Shown here piece by piece: positions 15,980 to 24,498 of a stretch of DNA of 64,000 bases. The translations under genes were made by a program, and so were the position numbers. The notes under the pieces were generated by a model. It saw nothing but the letters and a program-made list of their open reading frames with translations. It ran no database searches and was not told where the DNA came from. Source of the stretch: Stanieria cyanosphaera PCC 7437 (GTDB lineage: Bacteria > Cyanobacteriota > Cyanobacteriia > Cyanobacteriales > Xenococcaceae). The stretch spans positions 1 through 64,000 of the forward strand of contig NC_019765.1 in the NCBI RefSeq assembly GCF_000317575.1. The letters run 5' to 3'. Within the stretch, counting starts at the first letter, position 1; the number at the start of each line of letters is the position of its first letter.

Positions 15980-16621
15980 TTGAGTGATTTTTGGCAGAGT
16001 CTTCAAACGGCAAAGGAAATACCAGAAAAAGCAAATGTCTCGGTTCTGATCGAACAAGCTGAAGATATGCTGTCTCAATTTAATCTTGAAAAGCAATTGA
16101 GGTTAGCAGGAGAAATTTTAGCAGCGATCGCTGAAATTTACCAATTTAAAAGCGAAGCTTTACTCAATGATTGGCAGCAGAAATACGATCCTAGTGAACC
16201 AGAATTTAATGAAGAGTTGCTAGCTGGGTTAGTTCGGCAATCGATGAGTTTAGATATCTCTGATTTACTCGAGCCACCACAACCAAGGCAGAGAGTAAAG
16301 TCATTGCTGCCAGAAATGGAGTCAGTGGCAGGAGAAGTAGATAAACAAAAATTACTGCAAGTTCTCGATTCCGAGCAGATGAGGCAACAAGTTTTTCAAA
16401 CTAGCTATGACGAGAATGTTACTGCTTGGTGTGAAAAGATATTTGCTTGGTTTGACGAATATATCGGAGAAGAGTGTTCTCTGGTTCGGCTTGTAGAAGA
16501 AACGAAATTATCATTGGGTCAAGTTTGGTTATCTTTGTTGCTGGGAGGATTTAAACTTAAGCGTAGCAATGGAGATTTTTACGATCTTGATCGCATTTTA
16601 ATTATTATCGAGCAGCAATAA
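15980..16621 (+). CDS. Hypothetical protein
   Basis: 213 residues from a TTG (MSDFWQSLQTAKEIPEKANV), not recognised. Mostly helical and acidic with a short winged-helix-looking C-terminus (EECSLVRLVEETKLSLGQVWLSLLLGGFKLKRSNGDFYDLDRILI). It lies 25 bp behind the Cys-rich gene and probably shares its transcript. No signal peptide or membrane segment. The TTG start is chosen because the frame has no earlier start and the protein reads well from there. Confidence 0.5.
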   Translation: MSDFWQSLQTAKEIPEKANVSVLIEQAEDMLSQFNLEKQLRLAGEILAAIAEIYQFKSEALLNDWQQKYDPSEPEFNEELLAGLVRQSMSLDISDLLEPPQPRQRVKSLLPEMESVAGEVDKQKLLQVLDSEQMRQQVFQTSYDENVTAWCEKIFAWFDEYIGEECSLVRLVEETKLSLGQVWLSLLLGGFKLKRSNGDFYDLDRILIIIEQQ

Positions 16622-16798
16622 CCCTTTTTTGCCACTTTCCGAGTACTAACATGAGGAAATAAATGACAGCAAATCAAGAAAAATTCGTTTTTAACTCCTC
16701 TAAACGATTAATCCGCTCTAGACAATCAGAGATTTAGAGAAAATTTTATAAATAAATCGAACCAATACGCTTTAATGTTGTATCATAACTTGTAAATT

Positions 16799-17752
16799 AT
16801 GATGGAAGTTCCCGAACCAAAATTAATTTTTATTAGCGATAAACCTGCCAACGAAATAATTACCGATTTTCGTGTGACTCGAGTAGATGAATATTTTCGC
16901 AGCATGGAATTATCTACTAATTCGATTCGTGCCTACAAACGGGCATTAACTCGCTTCCTGGCGTGGACGGATCGAACCTGGCATCTTCTCAAACATCAAG
17001 ATTTAGACCGCTACAAACAACATCTCAAGGAATTAGAACTGAGTAATGCTACTATCTGTCAGGAACTCGCTGCTCTCAAGAGTTTTTTTAATTGGCTGAC
17101 TATCAAAGATTACATCAGCAAAGATCCCACTCTGACTCTAACCAAACCCAAACTCAAGCCACCAACACCTCAAGAATTAAGTGATGAAGAAGTACAATCT
17201 TTATTTAATGCCTTAAAAAAACGGGGTTGGCATCGCCTTCGAGATACCGCCCTGTTGCGAGTTTTAGAACACGGTTTGAGAGCCAGTGAGGTTACGGCGT
17301 TAAACATTAAAGACTATGATGGCAAACGCTTACAGATCTTGGAAGCTAAACGCGATAGCGTAGGTATGGTACCCCTTTTATCTGAGGCTAGAAAAGCAAT
17401 TGATGCCTATCTAAAGTGGCGGGAAGTTGAAAGCATGGGTACTGAAGCAAATTCTGCTTTATTCTTATCCCATTCTAATAAAAGTAAGGGCAAGAGATTA
17501 ACTTACGATGGTTTGTATGGCATCGTTAAGGATTTAGTGGAAATAGCAGGGTTAGAAAAATGTTACCCTCATCGTCTGCGTCATACTCTGGCTACTAATT
17601 TGGCATTGTCTGGAATGGATTCGATGCTTGCTCGCAGGATTACTCGCCATCGGAGTGAAACCAGCTATCAAAGATATAGCGAAAGAGGATTAGATCTTAA
17701 AGCTCAAGAACAATTTTGGCAATTGTTTGATTCGACTGCGGATGAAGTTTAA
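16799..17752 (+). CDS. Tyrosine recombinase (XerC/XerD-like)
   Basis: 317 residues. An N-terminal SAM-like core-binding domain (about 25-110, SIRAYKRALTRFLAW) precedes the catalytic domain with R161 (HGLRASEV), K184, H258-x-x-R261 (PHRLRHTLA), H284 and Y293 (ITRHRSETSYQRYSE). The usual LGH before the tyrosine is replaced by TRH. Such recombinases resolve plasmid multimers or integrate accessory elements. It stands alone, with 110-180 bp of intergenic DNA on each side, and no attachment site is obvious. Confidence 0.9.
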   Translation: MMEVPEPKLIFISDKPANEIITDFRVTRVDEYFRSMELSTNSIRAYKRALTRFLAWTDRTWHLLKHQDLDRYKQHLKELELSNATICQELAALKSFFNWLTIKDYISKDPTLTLTKPKLKPPTPQELSDEEVQSLFNALKKRGWHRLRDTALLRVLEHGLRASEVTALNIKDYDGKRLQILEAKRDSVGMVPLLSEARKAIDAYLKWREVESMGTEANSALFLSHSNKSKGKRLTYDGLYGIVKDLVEIAGLEKCYPHRLRHTLATNLALSGMDSMLARRITRHRSETSYQRYSERGLDLKAQEQFWQLFDSTADEV

Positions 17753-17862
17753 ACTCTACAACCTAACTAATGCTACTTCGTTTAAAGTTTAATAAAATAT
17801 TAAGGAGTGCGTTTTTTTTTTGGATAGCGTACTAGTTGAAAGTTTAAAATAGAATTGAATTA

Positions 17863-18702
17863 ATGATAAACACAGTCTCCCCATCCATGCAACCGCCACA
17901 AGCACCTTCTCCCCCAGTGGTGGCTCAACAAGCCTTGAGCGAACTAGTCAATTATTATCGGGAGTTAGCACGATATCACCGTTCTTCAGTTGATTATCAT
18001 CAACAATTACTAGAACAACACGTTTTAGAGGCTGAAGCTGCCGAAAAACAGTTAGCAAGTATCGAAGCAATCTTACACCCCTTACAAACAAAATCTTCTT
18101 CTCCTCAAACACCTAAATTGGTTCCTCAAGAAATTAGCGATCGCGCTAATGGTCAACAGGTTAATGGCACTGGGAAAATCCGCTTATCGGAAGAAAAAGC
18201 TCAGGAAAAGATCGCAGAAAAAGATTCAGCTACTCTAGCTTCAGAAGAATCAAAGCCAGAAAAGAAAGCCACTGAGGTTGAAAAATCTAACTCAAAAACC
18301 TCTCAACTAAGCGATCGCCAATCTCTAAAAAACAATAGTAAGACCAAAAGTAGCAGTACTAAAACTGCCAAAACCAAGAAACCCACTACCCAAAAAAATC
18401 CGGCTAAAACTAAAAGCTCGACTTCAACCAATTCGTTGAAATTGCCCTATTCTGAAAAGTTAGCTTTTTACGAAACTACCGTTAATGCCGTAGCGGTTTG
18501 TTTGCAAGAGTTTTATCCTCAAGTAGTTAGTGCTGAAGATGTGATTAAATACTATTATCCAGAAGGTTTAGCAGGAGAGGATAGAAAAAAAGCTTACGCT
18601 GCTTTTAGTAACGGCTTGAGCAAAGGGGCTGGCAAACAAGGTTGGGTTAGAACTAGTGTTGGTAAATATCGTTGGAAAAATGAGGGGGAAACGAAGACAT
18701 AG
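17863..18702 (+). CDS. Coiled-coil plasmid protein with C-terminal winged-helix-like domain
   Basis: 279 residues, not assigned to a named family. An N-terminal coiled coil (about 25-75, QQALSELVNYYRELARYHR) is followed by a Lys/Ser/Thr-rich disordered linker (about 80-195) and a compact C-terminal domain (about 200-275, ETTVNAVAVCLQEFYPQVVSAEDVIKYYYPEGL ... GWVRTSVGKYRW). The C-terminus resembles small DNA-binding domains of plasmid maintenance proteins. The IS5-like element begins 3 bp after its stop, so the end of the gene may have been trimmed. Confidence 0.6.
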   Translation: MINTVSPSMQPPQAPSPPVVAQQALSELVNYYRELARYHRSSVDYHQQLLEQHVLEAEAAEKQLASIEAILHPLQTKSSSPQTPKLVPQEISDRANGQQVNGTGKIRLSEEKAQEKIAEKDSATLASEESKPEKKATEVEKSNSKTSQLSDRQSLKNNSKTKSSSTKTAKTKKPTTQKNPAKTKSSTSTNSLKLPYSEKLAFYETTVNAVAVCLQEFYPQVVSAEDVIKYYYPEGLAGEDRKKAYAAFSNGLSKGAGKQGWVRTSVGKYRWKNEGETKT

Positions 18703-18705
18703 AGA

Positions 18706-19592
18706 GAACCTATCCCACTAATAATATTCTGTTAATCCAGATGTGAATGGTAGCTATAGATAAAAAGGCATCGAAATTAGCTTTGATACGCTCCCATCGA
18801 ACAACAAGACGACGATACTTGCGTTGATACCAAGCAAAACAACGCTCTTGTTGAATGAAATCGCGGTGTATCATTTTTAATTGGTCTTCCACGATGTTTT
18901 TTGGATTTATAGACTCGTTTGGGAAATTGGGGTCTAATACCTCTTTTTCTTAATTGCGATCGCTTTTCGCAGCTATCATAACCTTTATCAGCAGCTAACA
19001 CAGAAAATCTTTGTCTGGGACGACCTGGTTTCCCTGTTTGAATTTTGATGCTATCTAATAAAGGCAATACCTGCTCCCTTTCGCTACCATTAGCTGTTGT
19101 GGTTCGACTTGCTAATGGCATCCCATTTCCTTCTGTGATGGTATGAATTAAAATTCCTTTTCCCTTGTAGCCATAAGCGACTTCTTCACCGCCACCTTTT
19201 CCAGGGGGAAAAAGAGCCATCAATAGCCCCGTAATTCCAATTAATCATGCCTTGATTTTGCGCTATGCCCAAAATTCGACTTTGAAGTTGCTCCATTGTT
19301 CCATCTTCTTGCCACCTTTTCAACCAACGATGTGCTGAACTTTTTGATGCCCACTGTTTTCCTGTCGGTAAATCACACCATCGACATCCAGTAATTAAAA
19401 TATATAGCAAGCTGTTTAACACATAACGAAACGGAACAGGAGGCATTCCTCTCGATCTCCTTTGAGACGTTCGCAAAATATCTTCAAACAATTTCCACTC
19501 CAAATCATTTAGCCCTTCAAAACGTCCTGCCACTTTAGTCTCCATATCATCAAGAGTAAAGTATCATATTTGAGCAATAGTGGGATAGGTTC
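18706..19592 (-). mobile_element. IS5-family-like insertion sequence, decayed
   Basis: Perfect 15-bp terminal inverted repeats GAACCTATCCCACTA occur at 18706-18720 and, inverted, at 19578-19592, enclosing an 887-bp element. The transposase is spread over three frames. A short target duplication is not clear (AGA on the left, ACA on the right). Confidence 0.88.
18710..19545 (-). pseudogene. IS5-like DDE transposase in three reading frames
   Basis: Frame 1 (19545-19186) encodes the N-terminal part to AIDGSFSP, which holds the first catalytic Asp. At the C5 run near 19200 a -1 shift joins it to PGKGGGEEVAYGYKGKG, DKGYDS and the rest (to about 18895); this shift could be programmed, as in IS427/IS1031 relatives. 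A second shift near 18895 joins a third frame (MIHRDFIQQERCFAWYQRKYRRLVVRWER, the conserved C-terminus). The second shift is not expected for a programmed system, so the gene is most likely dead. Confidence 0.85.
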
Positions 19593-19621
19593 ACAGCAAT
19601 TAGTGAGAAGCTCAAAGCACA

Positions 19622-19876
19622 TTAATCGAAGGTTGCAAGAAGATTGTAGCCTCTCGACAAGCGACGTTTCTCGGCTCTATTGTAGAGCTTGACACCTGTT
19701 TCGTAATCCGAACAAACTGTAGAACTCGAGCGACCAAAATCTCTTTTTGCAGCCGAACCCCAGGTTCTTTTGAGCAGCCAGTTGCCCCATAAGTCCTGGC
19801 ACAGTTCGATAACGTAATAGCGCGTCTCTTTTTGCCAAGAAGAACATAGATACTTTTCTAATTGATAACTCAACAC
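19622..19876 (-). CDS. Small WGR-domain protein
   Basis: 84 residues that are almost wholly a WGR domain: RYYVIELCQDLWGNWLLKRTWGS, then FGRSSSTVCSDYETGVKLYNRAEKRRLSRGYNL. WGR modules bind nucleic acids (for example next to DNA breaks in PARPs); free-standing small ones are common on bacterial plasmids, with unknown function. It stands alone just beyond the IS5-like element. The Trp-Gly pair is followed by Ser rather than the usual Arg. Confidence 0.8.
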   Translation of the reverse strand: MLSYQLEKYLCSSWQKETRYYVIELCQDLWGNWLLKRTWGSAAKRDFGRSSSTVCSDYETGVKLYNRAEKRRLSRGYNLLATFD

Positions 19877-20009
19877 GGCACTGTTTTTAGAATCTCGCTC
19901 TTTGAATATTAATACGATCTCTTTTTTAGCTTCTAAAAATTGTTAACATTTTTAAGATATTAGAAAGCTAACGCTGGGGGTTAGGAATAATTTACATACT
20001 TTCCAGTAA

Positions 20010-20882
20010 ATGAATGCCAATACCTCAGTACCAAAAATTGCGACTGTCGAACAAGCAGTAGATTTGCTCTATCAATGTCTCGATCTTTCTACTCTCGGTA
20101 ATGCCGTTGAATATCTCGAACAAAGAGAATTAAGATACCAATTACTATTTCTCTACAGTCACTTTTTTCCCCAACAATACTCACAAAGTAAGGCTGCGGT
20201 TTATCCTGGGTTAGACGAAGATGACGGTTTAATTCAATACACGGAACGAGAAATTGAATTTCTTCAGCTTGTTCATCGGGATTTATTTCCTCTAAATTAT
20301 TTGGATTACCTTCTTGAAGAGCAAATTGATTTTATCGAACCGAGATTGATTCTAGTAACGTCTTTGGGTCTGGGGCAGCTAGAGGATTATGAAATGTCCT
20401 ATTGCGACCTGGCATTAGGAGATAAAATTTTGTTGCCCATGACTTCAGTTGGTAGAGAAAACTTAGAACATTGGCAGAATCATCTGGGTGAGGATTGCTA
20501 TGGGGAATGGTTTGAAGCAGAGTTATCTTCTCCTCCCACTATGGCTAAAATTGCCCATCCTCACAGTATCGATTTTAAAAAGCTCAGACGTATGTGTTTT
20601 CAAGCCAAGAAACCCATTTGCTATCTGCCTTTAACTTTGAGATTGCTAGATTTAAATACCAATAATATTTGGCTTGACGAAGAGGGTGGATGGTTGCAGG
20701 GCATGAAGGGAACGACGTTAGATTGGTCAAAAGAGAATGTTATTTACCTCCATAGAGAATACCTTAAAGCCCAAAGAATCTTAGATGCTGCGGGTTCTTT
20801 CATTGGCTGGTTAGAAGCCGATTTAAATAATAATTTTCAATCTGTTTTGAGGCTTTGGAATCAATGTTCGACTCCCCATTAA
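20010..20882 (+). CDS. Unknown protein encoded with the PRTRC protein B homologue
   Basis: 290 residues, not recognised. No signal peptide; a globular acidic protein with alternating helices and strands. Its last 28 bases overlap the protein B gene, so the two are translationally coupled and probably form a functional pair. It could be a substrate adaptor or a diverged member of the PRTRC set; nothing in it resembles the ThiF, ParB or ubiquitin-like members that I know. Confidence 0.55.
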   Translation: MNANTSVPKIATVEQAVDLLYQCLDLSTLGNAVEYLEQRELRYQLLFLYSHFFPQQYSQSKAAVYPGLDEDDGLIQYTEREIEFLQLVHRDLFPLNYLDYLLEEQIDFIEPRLILVTSLGLGQLEDYEMSYCDLALGDKILLPMTSVGRENLEHWQNHLGEDCYGEWFEAELSSPPTMAKIAHPHSIDFKKLRRMCFQAKKPICYLPLTLRLLDLNTNNIWLDEEGGWLQGMKGTTLDWSKENVIYLHREYLKAQRILDAAGSFIGWLEADLNNNFQSVLRLWNQCSTPH

Positions 20883-21589
20883 TTTCTGGCGATGTACTCA
20901 GAGAAGTGATTGCCAAAGCACCGAGAAATCTCGATAATTTAGATGCCGAACTGCTATTTATCGAGCGCAATTATATTTTCCATTATTTAGAGGGTAATAG
21001 GCACGTTTACAAAAGTCTGACTCCAGAGGTTTTGCGAAATGCTTTTGCTAACGAGCCTACCGATACAGATTGGCTGTCTAAAAGTGTGATTCGTCATGGC
21101 AGTGGTGTTTCGGGTAATTGGATAGTCTGTTTCTTTCCCCAACAGCGTTACAGCCTACAAGTCGGGCAAGAACAATTTTATTTACCTCTGCCGAGTTTCG
21201 TCTTTATGGGAATCGGTAGTAGCTACTTTCTTTGGGCAGTAAAAAAGAATCAGTTCGAGCCAAATTTAATTGTTTATCATGCTCCTTTACCCAATATTAT
21301 GGCTGATGGCAGAATCTGTTGGGGCAATGTTTATCCTACCTCTGTTGGGCTGTCAAATGTAGAAGCTGTTTGGTCTAAATTTATCGGTAGTGTATTTAAT
21401 CGGGATTATACTCAGGGGAAATCGAGGAAATACAAAAATAATATTATCGAGCAGTTAAAGATTTTAAACCGAAAAGAAAAAATTTCTTCTCGCTGTAGGT
21501 ATCCAGTTTCTGACCTCGTTCCCGTTCGGAATAAATTGACAGTAGCGCAAGCTGTGAAAGCGATTATTAAAAATGTCGACTGTGGTTAA
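20855..21589 (+). CDS. PRTRC system protein B-like, E2-like family D
   Basis: 244 residues from TTG 20855 or 241 from ATG 20864. The C-terminal half matches the PRTRC protein B pattern: FFPQQRYSL, LPLPSFVFMGIGSSYFLWAVKK, then NLIVYHAPLPNIMADGRICWGNV, ending SDLVPVRNKLTVAQ. In this family the HAP/NV...G-C-GN region is equated with the E2 conjugating-enzyme core, with C155 as the candidate catalytic cysteine and H142 nearby. Known PRTRC cassettes pair it with a ThiF-like E1, encoded here at 25 kb. The ubiquitin-like partner (protein C) is not visible. A conjugation function is inferred from the family. Confidence 0.8.
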   Translation: MESMFDSPLISGDVLREVIAKAPRNLDNLDAELLFIERNYIFHYLEGNRHVYKSLTPEVLRNAFANEPTDTDWLSKSVIRHGSGVSGNWIVCFFPQQRYSLQVGQEQFYLPLPSFVFMGIGSSYFLWAVKKNQFEPNLIVYHAPLPNIMADGRICWGNVYPTSVGLSNVEAVWSKFIGSVFNRDYTQGKSRKYKNNIIEQLKILNRKEKISSRCRYPVSDLVPVRNKLTVAQAVKAIIKNVDCG

Positions 21590-21590
21590 T

Positions 21591-21630
21591 AAAAAAAAAT
21601 ACGGGGTGTTAACGTTTATTCATCCCCGTA
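21591..21630 (-). terminator. Rho-independent terminator of the parA-partner gene
   Basis: Read on the minus strand, TACGGGG (21630-21624) pairs with CCCCGTA (21606-21600) and is followed by nine T residues (21599-21591). It lies about 110 bp after the stop of the gene ending at 21743. The loop is long (17 nt). Confidence 0.6.
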
Positions 21631-21742
21631 AGCTTTATACTCAGCACAGATTTCAAGGTATCTAGATATCTACACTTCATCTGTCTTTGCGCAAAGATCG
21701 GCACCTACCGCGTAGCGGAAGCGTTGGGTAGTTTACTTAGTA

Positions 21743-22276
21743 TTATTCATTACCAAAGCGTTCGATCATTGACTTAGCTCGACGATAGTTAGCTATTTTT
21801 TGTCTTTGTCGATCTCTTTGGCGAGCTTCAGCTAACACTTTAGATTGTATGGATTTGTGATTTTCAAAATATACAAACAAGGCTTCTAAAAAAACTTCCC
21901 GACTAATTTCTTCTTCCTGACACTTTTGACTTAATTTTTGGCTGAGTTTTTGTTCTAACCTAATCGTGCTTTGCTTGGTTTTAATATCCATGCTCGGTGA
22001 AGACAGTTCATCTAGAGCAGGTATAGCATTGAGAGCATCTGTAGTTGAAGATATCTCTACATCTTGATTGCTAGAATTTGAGATATCTTTAAGATTATGG
22101 CGATCGTAAGCTAAGGATTCTGCTTCCTTAGCTACCCTCTCTTCTTGAATTACTGAAACTTCAGGCTTTTGAGATGATTCTTCGTTCTTATTGACCGATG
22201 GAATTGTCGATAAGTCTCGACTTTGTACAGTCGGTTTAGCTCTATTACGCAGTCTTTCTAAAGCATCTTGATTCAT
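21743..22276 (-). CDS. Putative ribbon-helix-helix DNA-binding partner of ParA
   Basis: 177 residues. A disordered Ser/Glu/Val-rich N-terminus (about 1-100) precedes a C-terminal part (STIRLEQKLSQKLSQKCQEEEISREVFLEALFVYFENH) that reads as a beta strand and two helices of an RHH fold, followed by a basic helix (RQRDRQRQKIANYRRAKSMIERF). Small RHH proteins serve as centromere-binding partners of ParA on many plasmids. Gene order on the minus strand is parA, an IsrB element, then this gene, so the insertion may have split a par operon. A structured leader precedes the ATG. RBS GGAAAG at the start. Confidence 0.6.
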   Translation of the reverse strand: MNQDALERLRNRAKPTVQSRDLSTIPSVNKNEESSQKPEVSVIQEERVAKEAESLAYDRHNLKDISNSSNQDVEISSTTDALNAIPALDELSSPSMDIKTKQSTIRLEQKLSQKLSQKCQEEEISREVFLEALFVYFENHKSIQSKVLAEARQRDRQRQKIANYRRAKSMIERFGNE

Positions 22277-22284
22277 CTTTCCGC

Positions 22285-22385
22285 CTCCGTGGAGACCCTC
22301 GCCATAGCTGTACTCAGCTTGGCGCAGGGACGTGCCTTATAAACGCCTGGGGAGACCCCAGGCGACAGGCACTCAGGAAACGGAG
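22285..22385 (-). ncRNA. Multi-stem structured leader (copy A)
   Basis: A long-range stem CTCCGT/ACGGAG (22285-22290 with 22380-22385) encloses two arms. One is CGCCA-AGCTG / CAGCT-TGGCG (22300-22324) inside CCCT/AGGG. The other is GTGCCT/AGGCAC (22332-22372) around CGCCTGGGG-AGA-CCCCAGGCG (22344-22364). It occupies the whole gap between isrB and the start of the RHH gene. The GCC-TATAAA-stem-ACAGGCACTC core recurs in front of parA at about 24499-24537. Whether it is a regulatory leader or a mobile palindromic repeat is open. Confidence 0.5.
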
Positions 22386-22393
22386 GGCAGGGT

Positions 22394-23401
22394 TTAGTTG
22401 GCATATTTTGTCCTCCAAGTGTTGTACGTTAAGAATTTAATATCTTGAGGTTTAGCATTTTGGCAAAGTCGCTTACCTGTCTCGACAGAGTGAAGTGAGA
22501 CTCTACCTTTGCTTGAACCTCCCACAAAACAAAGATTGTATTTTGGGTGCTTGACTAAAGAACCTCTTTTAAACCCAGCAGACATTGTTCCACCATAAGG
22601 AGAACGAATTGCTCCAGGTGCGTGTTCTAACCTGTGAAGTTGCCTTCGGTGAAACCTTAAGGGAACAACAATCAGTAAGTTAGTATTCTTTGGTAAAGAA
22701 TTACCACCGACTACTGAATAAGCTAAGGCAAAACTATCTACGCAATGGGCTTCAAAGGTTTCGGCTAGTTTGTTTTTGGTTTTCTTCAACCCAAGCTCGT
22801 CTCGGATTTGCTTAGTTTCCATACCTTGCAAGGTGTGGACTTCAGCTAACTTTGCTAGTTCCGAGTAAAACCAATCTTTGCCTACTTGCAGTGGAGAGAA
22901 GCTTTTACCCCACTTACCACCCCAAGTCTTAGCTTTAATGTCTTCTATTACAAAAGTAGTTATCGGGAACATCTTAGAAAGCCAAGAACACAAGCGAAGT
23001 TTCCACTGCCAGCGCGACTTTGTTGAGGGTGGTAGGCAAAACTTGTTAATCAAACGATTAGCTCTCGGTTGCCTACAAGGGGTTTTCCTAAACCTTCTCG
23101 CCCTCCGCATTTCTCGTCTAGTCTTAAGGTGTTCGTTAACCCAGTCAACAGTAGTAGCTTGAATGTTTAAGTACTGATGAGCTTTGGATTTAACCGTATA
23201 GCCTTCACGCTTGCTGCCGGGGTCTACACCGCAAGCTATTGGTTGGTAGTTTCTGTTGCTAGGCTCGATATTTAGCCGTACACAGAAAACACCTCTTTTC
23301 CAAAACCCTGTAGCTTTACCAGACTTAATCCACCTTTTGGCTCTCGTCGAGGTTGTAGGCATTAACGGGATTTGGTTTTTGTCTACTACAGGTACGTACA
23401 T
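22394..23401 (-). CDS. isrB: IsrB-type RuvC nuclease (HNH-less IscB relative)
   Basis: 335 residues from the ATG at 23401 (MYVPVVDKNQIPLMP); the frame is open to an ATG at 23428. Numbering from 23428: PLMP motif 21-24, RuvC-I D69 (CGVDPGSKREGY), arginine-rich bridge helix (RREMRRARRFRKTPCRQPRANR region, 104-125), RuvC-II E162 (FVIEDIKAK), RuvC-III H228 and D231 (AHCVDSFALAY). Only about 66 residues separate RuvC-II and RuvC-III, so there is no HNH domain: this is IsrB rather than IscB. IsrB is an omegaRNA-guided nickase encoded in IS200/605-like elements, related to the ancestors of Cas9. All catalytic residues are present. No transposase gene accompanies it. Confidence 0.88.
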   Translation of the reverse strand: MYVPVVDKNQIPLMPTTSTRAKRWIKSGKATGFWKRGVFCVRLNIEPSNRNYQPIACGVDPGSKREGYTVKSKAHQYLNIQATTVDWVNEHLKTRREMRRARRFRKTPCRQPRANRLINKFCLPPSTKSRWQWKLRLCSWLSKMFPITTFVIEDIKAKTWGGKWGKSFSPLQVGKDWFYSELAKLAEVHTLQGMETKQIRDELGLKKTKNKLAETFEAHCVDSFALAYSVVGGNSLPKNTNLLIVVPLRFHRRQLHRLEHAPGAIRSPYGGTMSAGFKRGSLVKHPKYNLCFVGGSSKGRVSLHSVETGKRLCQNAKPQDIKFLTYNTWRTKYAN

Positions 23402-23630
23402 GGCGATAAGCCCTAATTGTATATACATCTCTTCGCCTCTGGCTTACACAGGAATTACAGACTAGAGAAGCATCCGTAATGTGTTTTGAACTGCCATGTT
23501 CAGTTAGCTCAGGTTACGTTTTCCGCACAGGCTAGACAACTGCTTCGTCTCGCTGGAACTAATTGGCATTTAGTTCTTTGCAAGCCCACGCTAAATTGCT
23601 CTTAGCAATTAGCGGTGGGTAGTTGACTAC
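23402..23630 (-). ncRNA. IsrB omegaRNA (HEARO-like) with predicted guide just upstream
   Basis: IscB/IsrB omegaRNAs are transcribed from directly upstream of the nuclease gene. Here about 230 non-coding bases precede the ORF. From the element edge inward on the minus strand: palindrome GTAGTCAACTAC (23630-23619), then a long hairpin CCCACCGCTAATTGC / GCAATTTAGCGTGGG (about 23619-23584), then GC-rich segments rich in short complementary pieces down to the ATG. The guide would be the 15-20 flanking bases beyond 23630 (minus-strand AAGATTTTAAAAAAACAGAA, 23650-23631), that is, the DNA at the parA stop. Confidence 0.7.
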
Positions 23631-23648
23631 TTCTGTTTTTTTAAAATC

Positions 23649-24446
23649 TTATACTGCTACCACTATTGATTGATTTAGCTGTTTGCAGTCTTCTAATAAT
23701 TCAATGATTTTTTCAAAGGGGTACTCTAAATCTTTTGCGCCCAATTCGCTCAAAAGTTGACCCTGACGAGTTGCCTGTTTGAATTTTTCTGATTCTCTTA
23801 TCGTGGGAAGCACGGGGGCATCGTCAGCAAATTCTCTCATCGCAGCAATATTATCTCTACTTTCTAAGGTTTGAGTTCTTCCTACCCAGCGATCGCGAAA
23901 GGGAATAATTCCCAATATTTGTCCTCTAAATGCCATTACTTGAGCTTGTTCGGCGAGAAACTTTTGTGTATCGAGCAAGGAGTTTACTCCTTTAGTTGCC
24001 GACTCAGCAGGAATTAACACCCAGTCTGCTGCACCAACTGCGGTCAAACAAATTTGCGATCGCGTCGGTTGTACGTCGATGATTACATAGTCAAATAGCT
24101 CTTTAACTGCTTGAAGTCGGATCTGTAAGATTAGTGCGCCAGTACCACTACCACTTAAATACTCAGTTACCTTTGCCAGTCCGCTATCGGCAGGAACTAA
24201 AAATAAATTTTCATCATTAGTAGGATAAATTCCATCTTCAGTTGATACCGTACCCTTTAATACTTCAAGCAAAGTAGGTCGATCTGGTGCTACTTCATGA
24301 TTTAAGAAAAAAGTTAAATTGGCTTGAGGATCGCAGTCGATCGCTAAAACTTTTTTTCCAGCCTGGGCTAACATTTTGGCAAGGAAATAACAAGTTGTAG
24401 TCTTCCCTTGTCCCCCTGCTAAACTAACTGCTGCTATTGTTTGCAT
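23649..24446 (-). CDS. parA: ParA-type partition ATPase
   Basis: 265 residues. Walker A AGGQGKTTT (K15) near the N-terminus, DCDPQANLT switch region, Walker B FDYVIIDVQPTRS, and the ParA C-terminal pattern VGRTQTLESRDN ... APVLPTIRESEKFKQATRQG. ParA moves plasmid copies apart through ATP-dependent DNA binding. The signature lysine at the start of the deviant Walker A (KGGxGKT) is Ala here. No N-terminal HTH, so type Ib-like. Upstream lies a block of iterons fitting a centromere; downstream an IsrB element and then a putative RHH partner gene. Confidence 0.9.
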   Translation of the reverse strand: MQTIAAVSLAGGQGKTTTCYFLAKMLAQAGKKVLAIDCDPQANLTFFLNHEVAPDRPTLLEVLKGTVSTEDGIYPTNDENLFLVPADSGLAKVTEYLSGSGTGALILQIRLQAVKELFDYVIIDVQPTRSQICLTAVGAADWVLIPAESATKGVNSLLDTQKFLAEQAQVMAFRGQILGIIPFRDRWVGRTQTLESRDNIAAMREFADDAPVLPTIRESEKFKQATRQGQLLSELGAKDLEYPFEKIIELLEDCKQLNQSIVVAV

Positions 24447-24498
24447 TTGCGTACTTGAAGTATATTTTCCATAGGGAAGCTCGCCTCTCTAAAAGAAC

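Noticed and set aside
22394-23401. IscB or Cas9-like protein
   Set aside because: No HNH motif; the distance between RuvC-II and RuvC-III is too short. IsrB fits better.
22878-23465. Plus-strand frames of 94 and 69 residues
   Set aside because: They are antisense shadows of the isrB coding and omegaRNA region.
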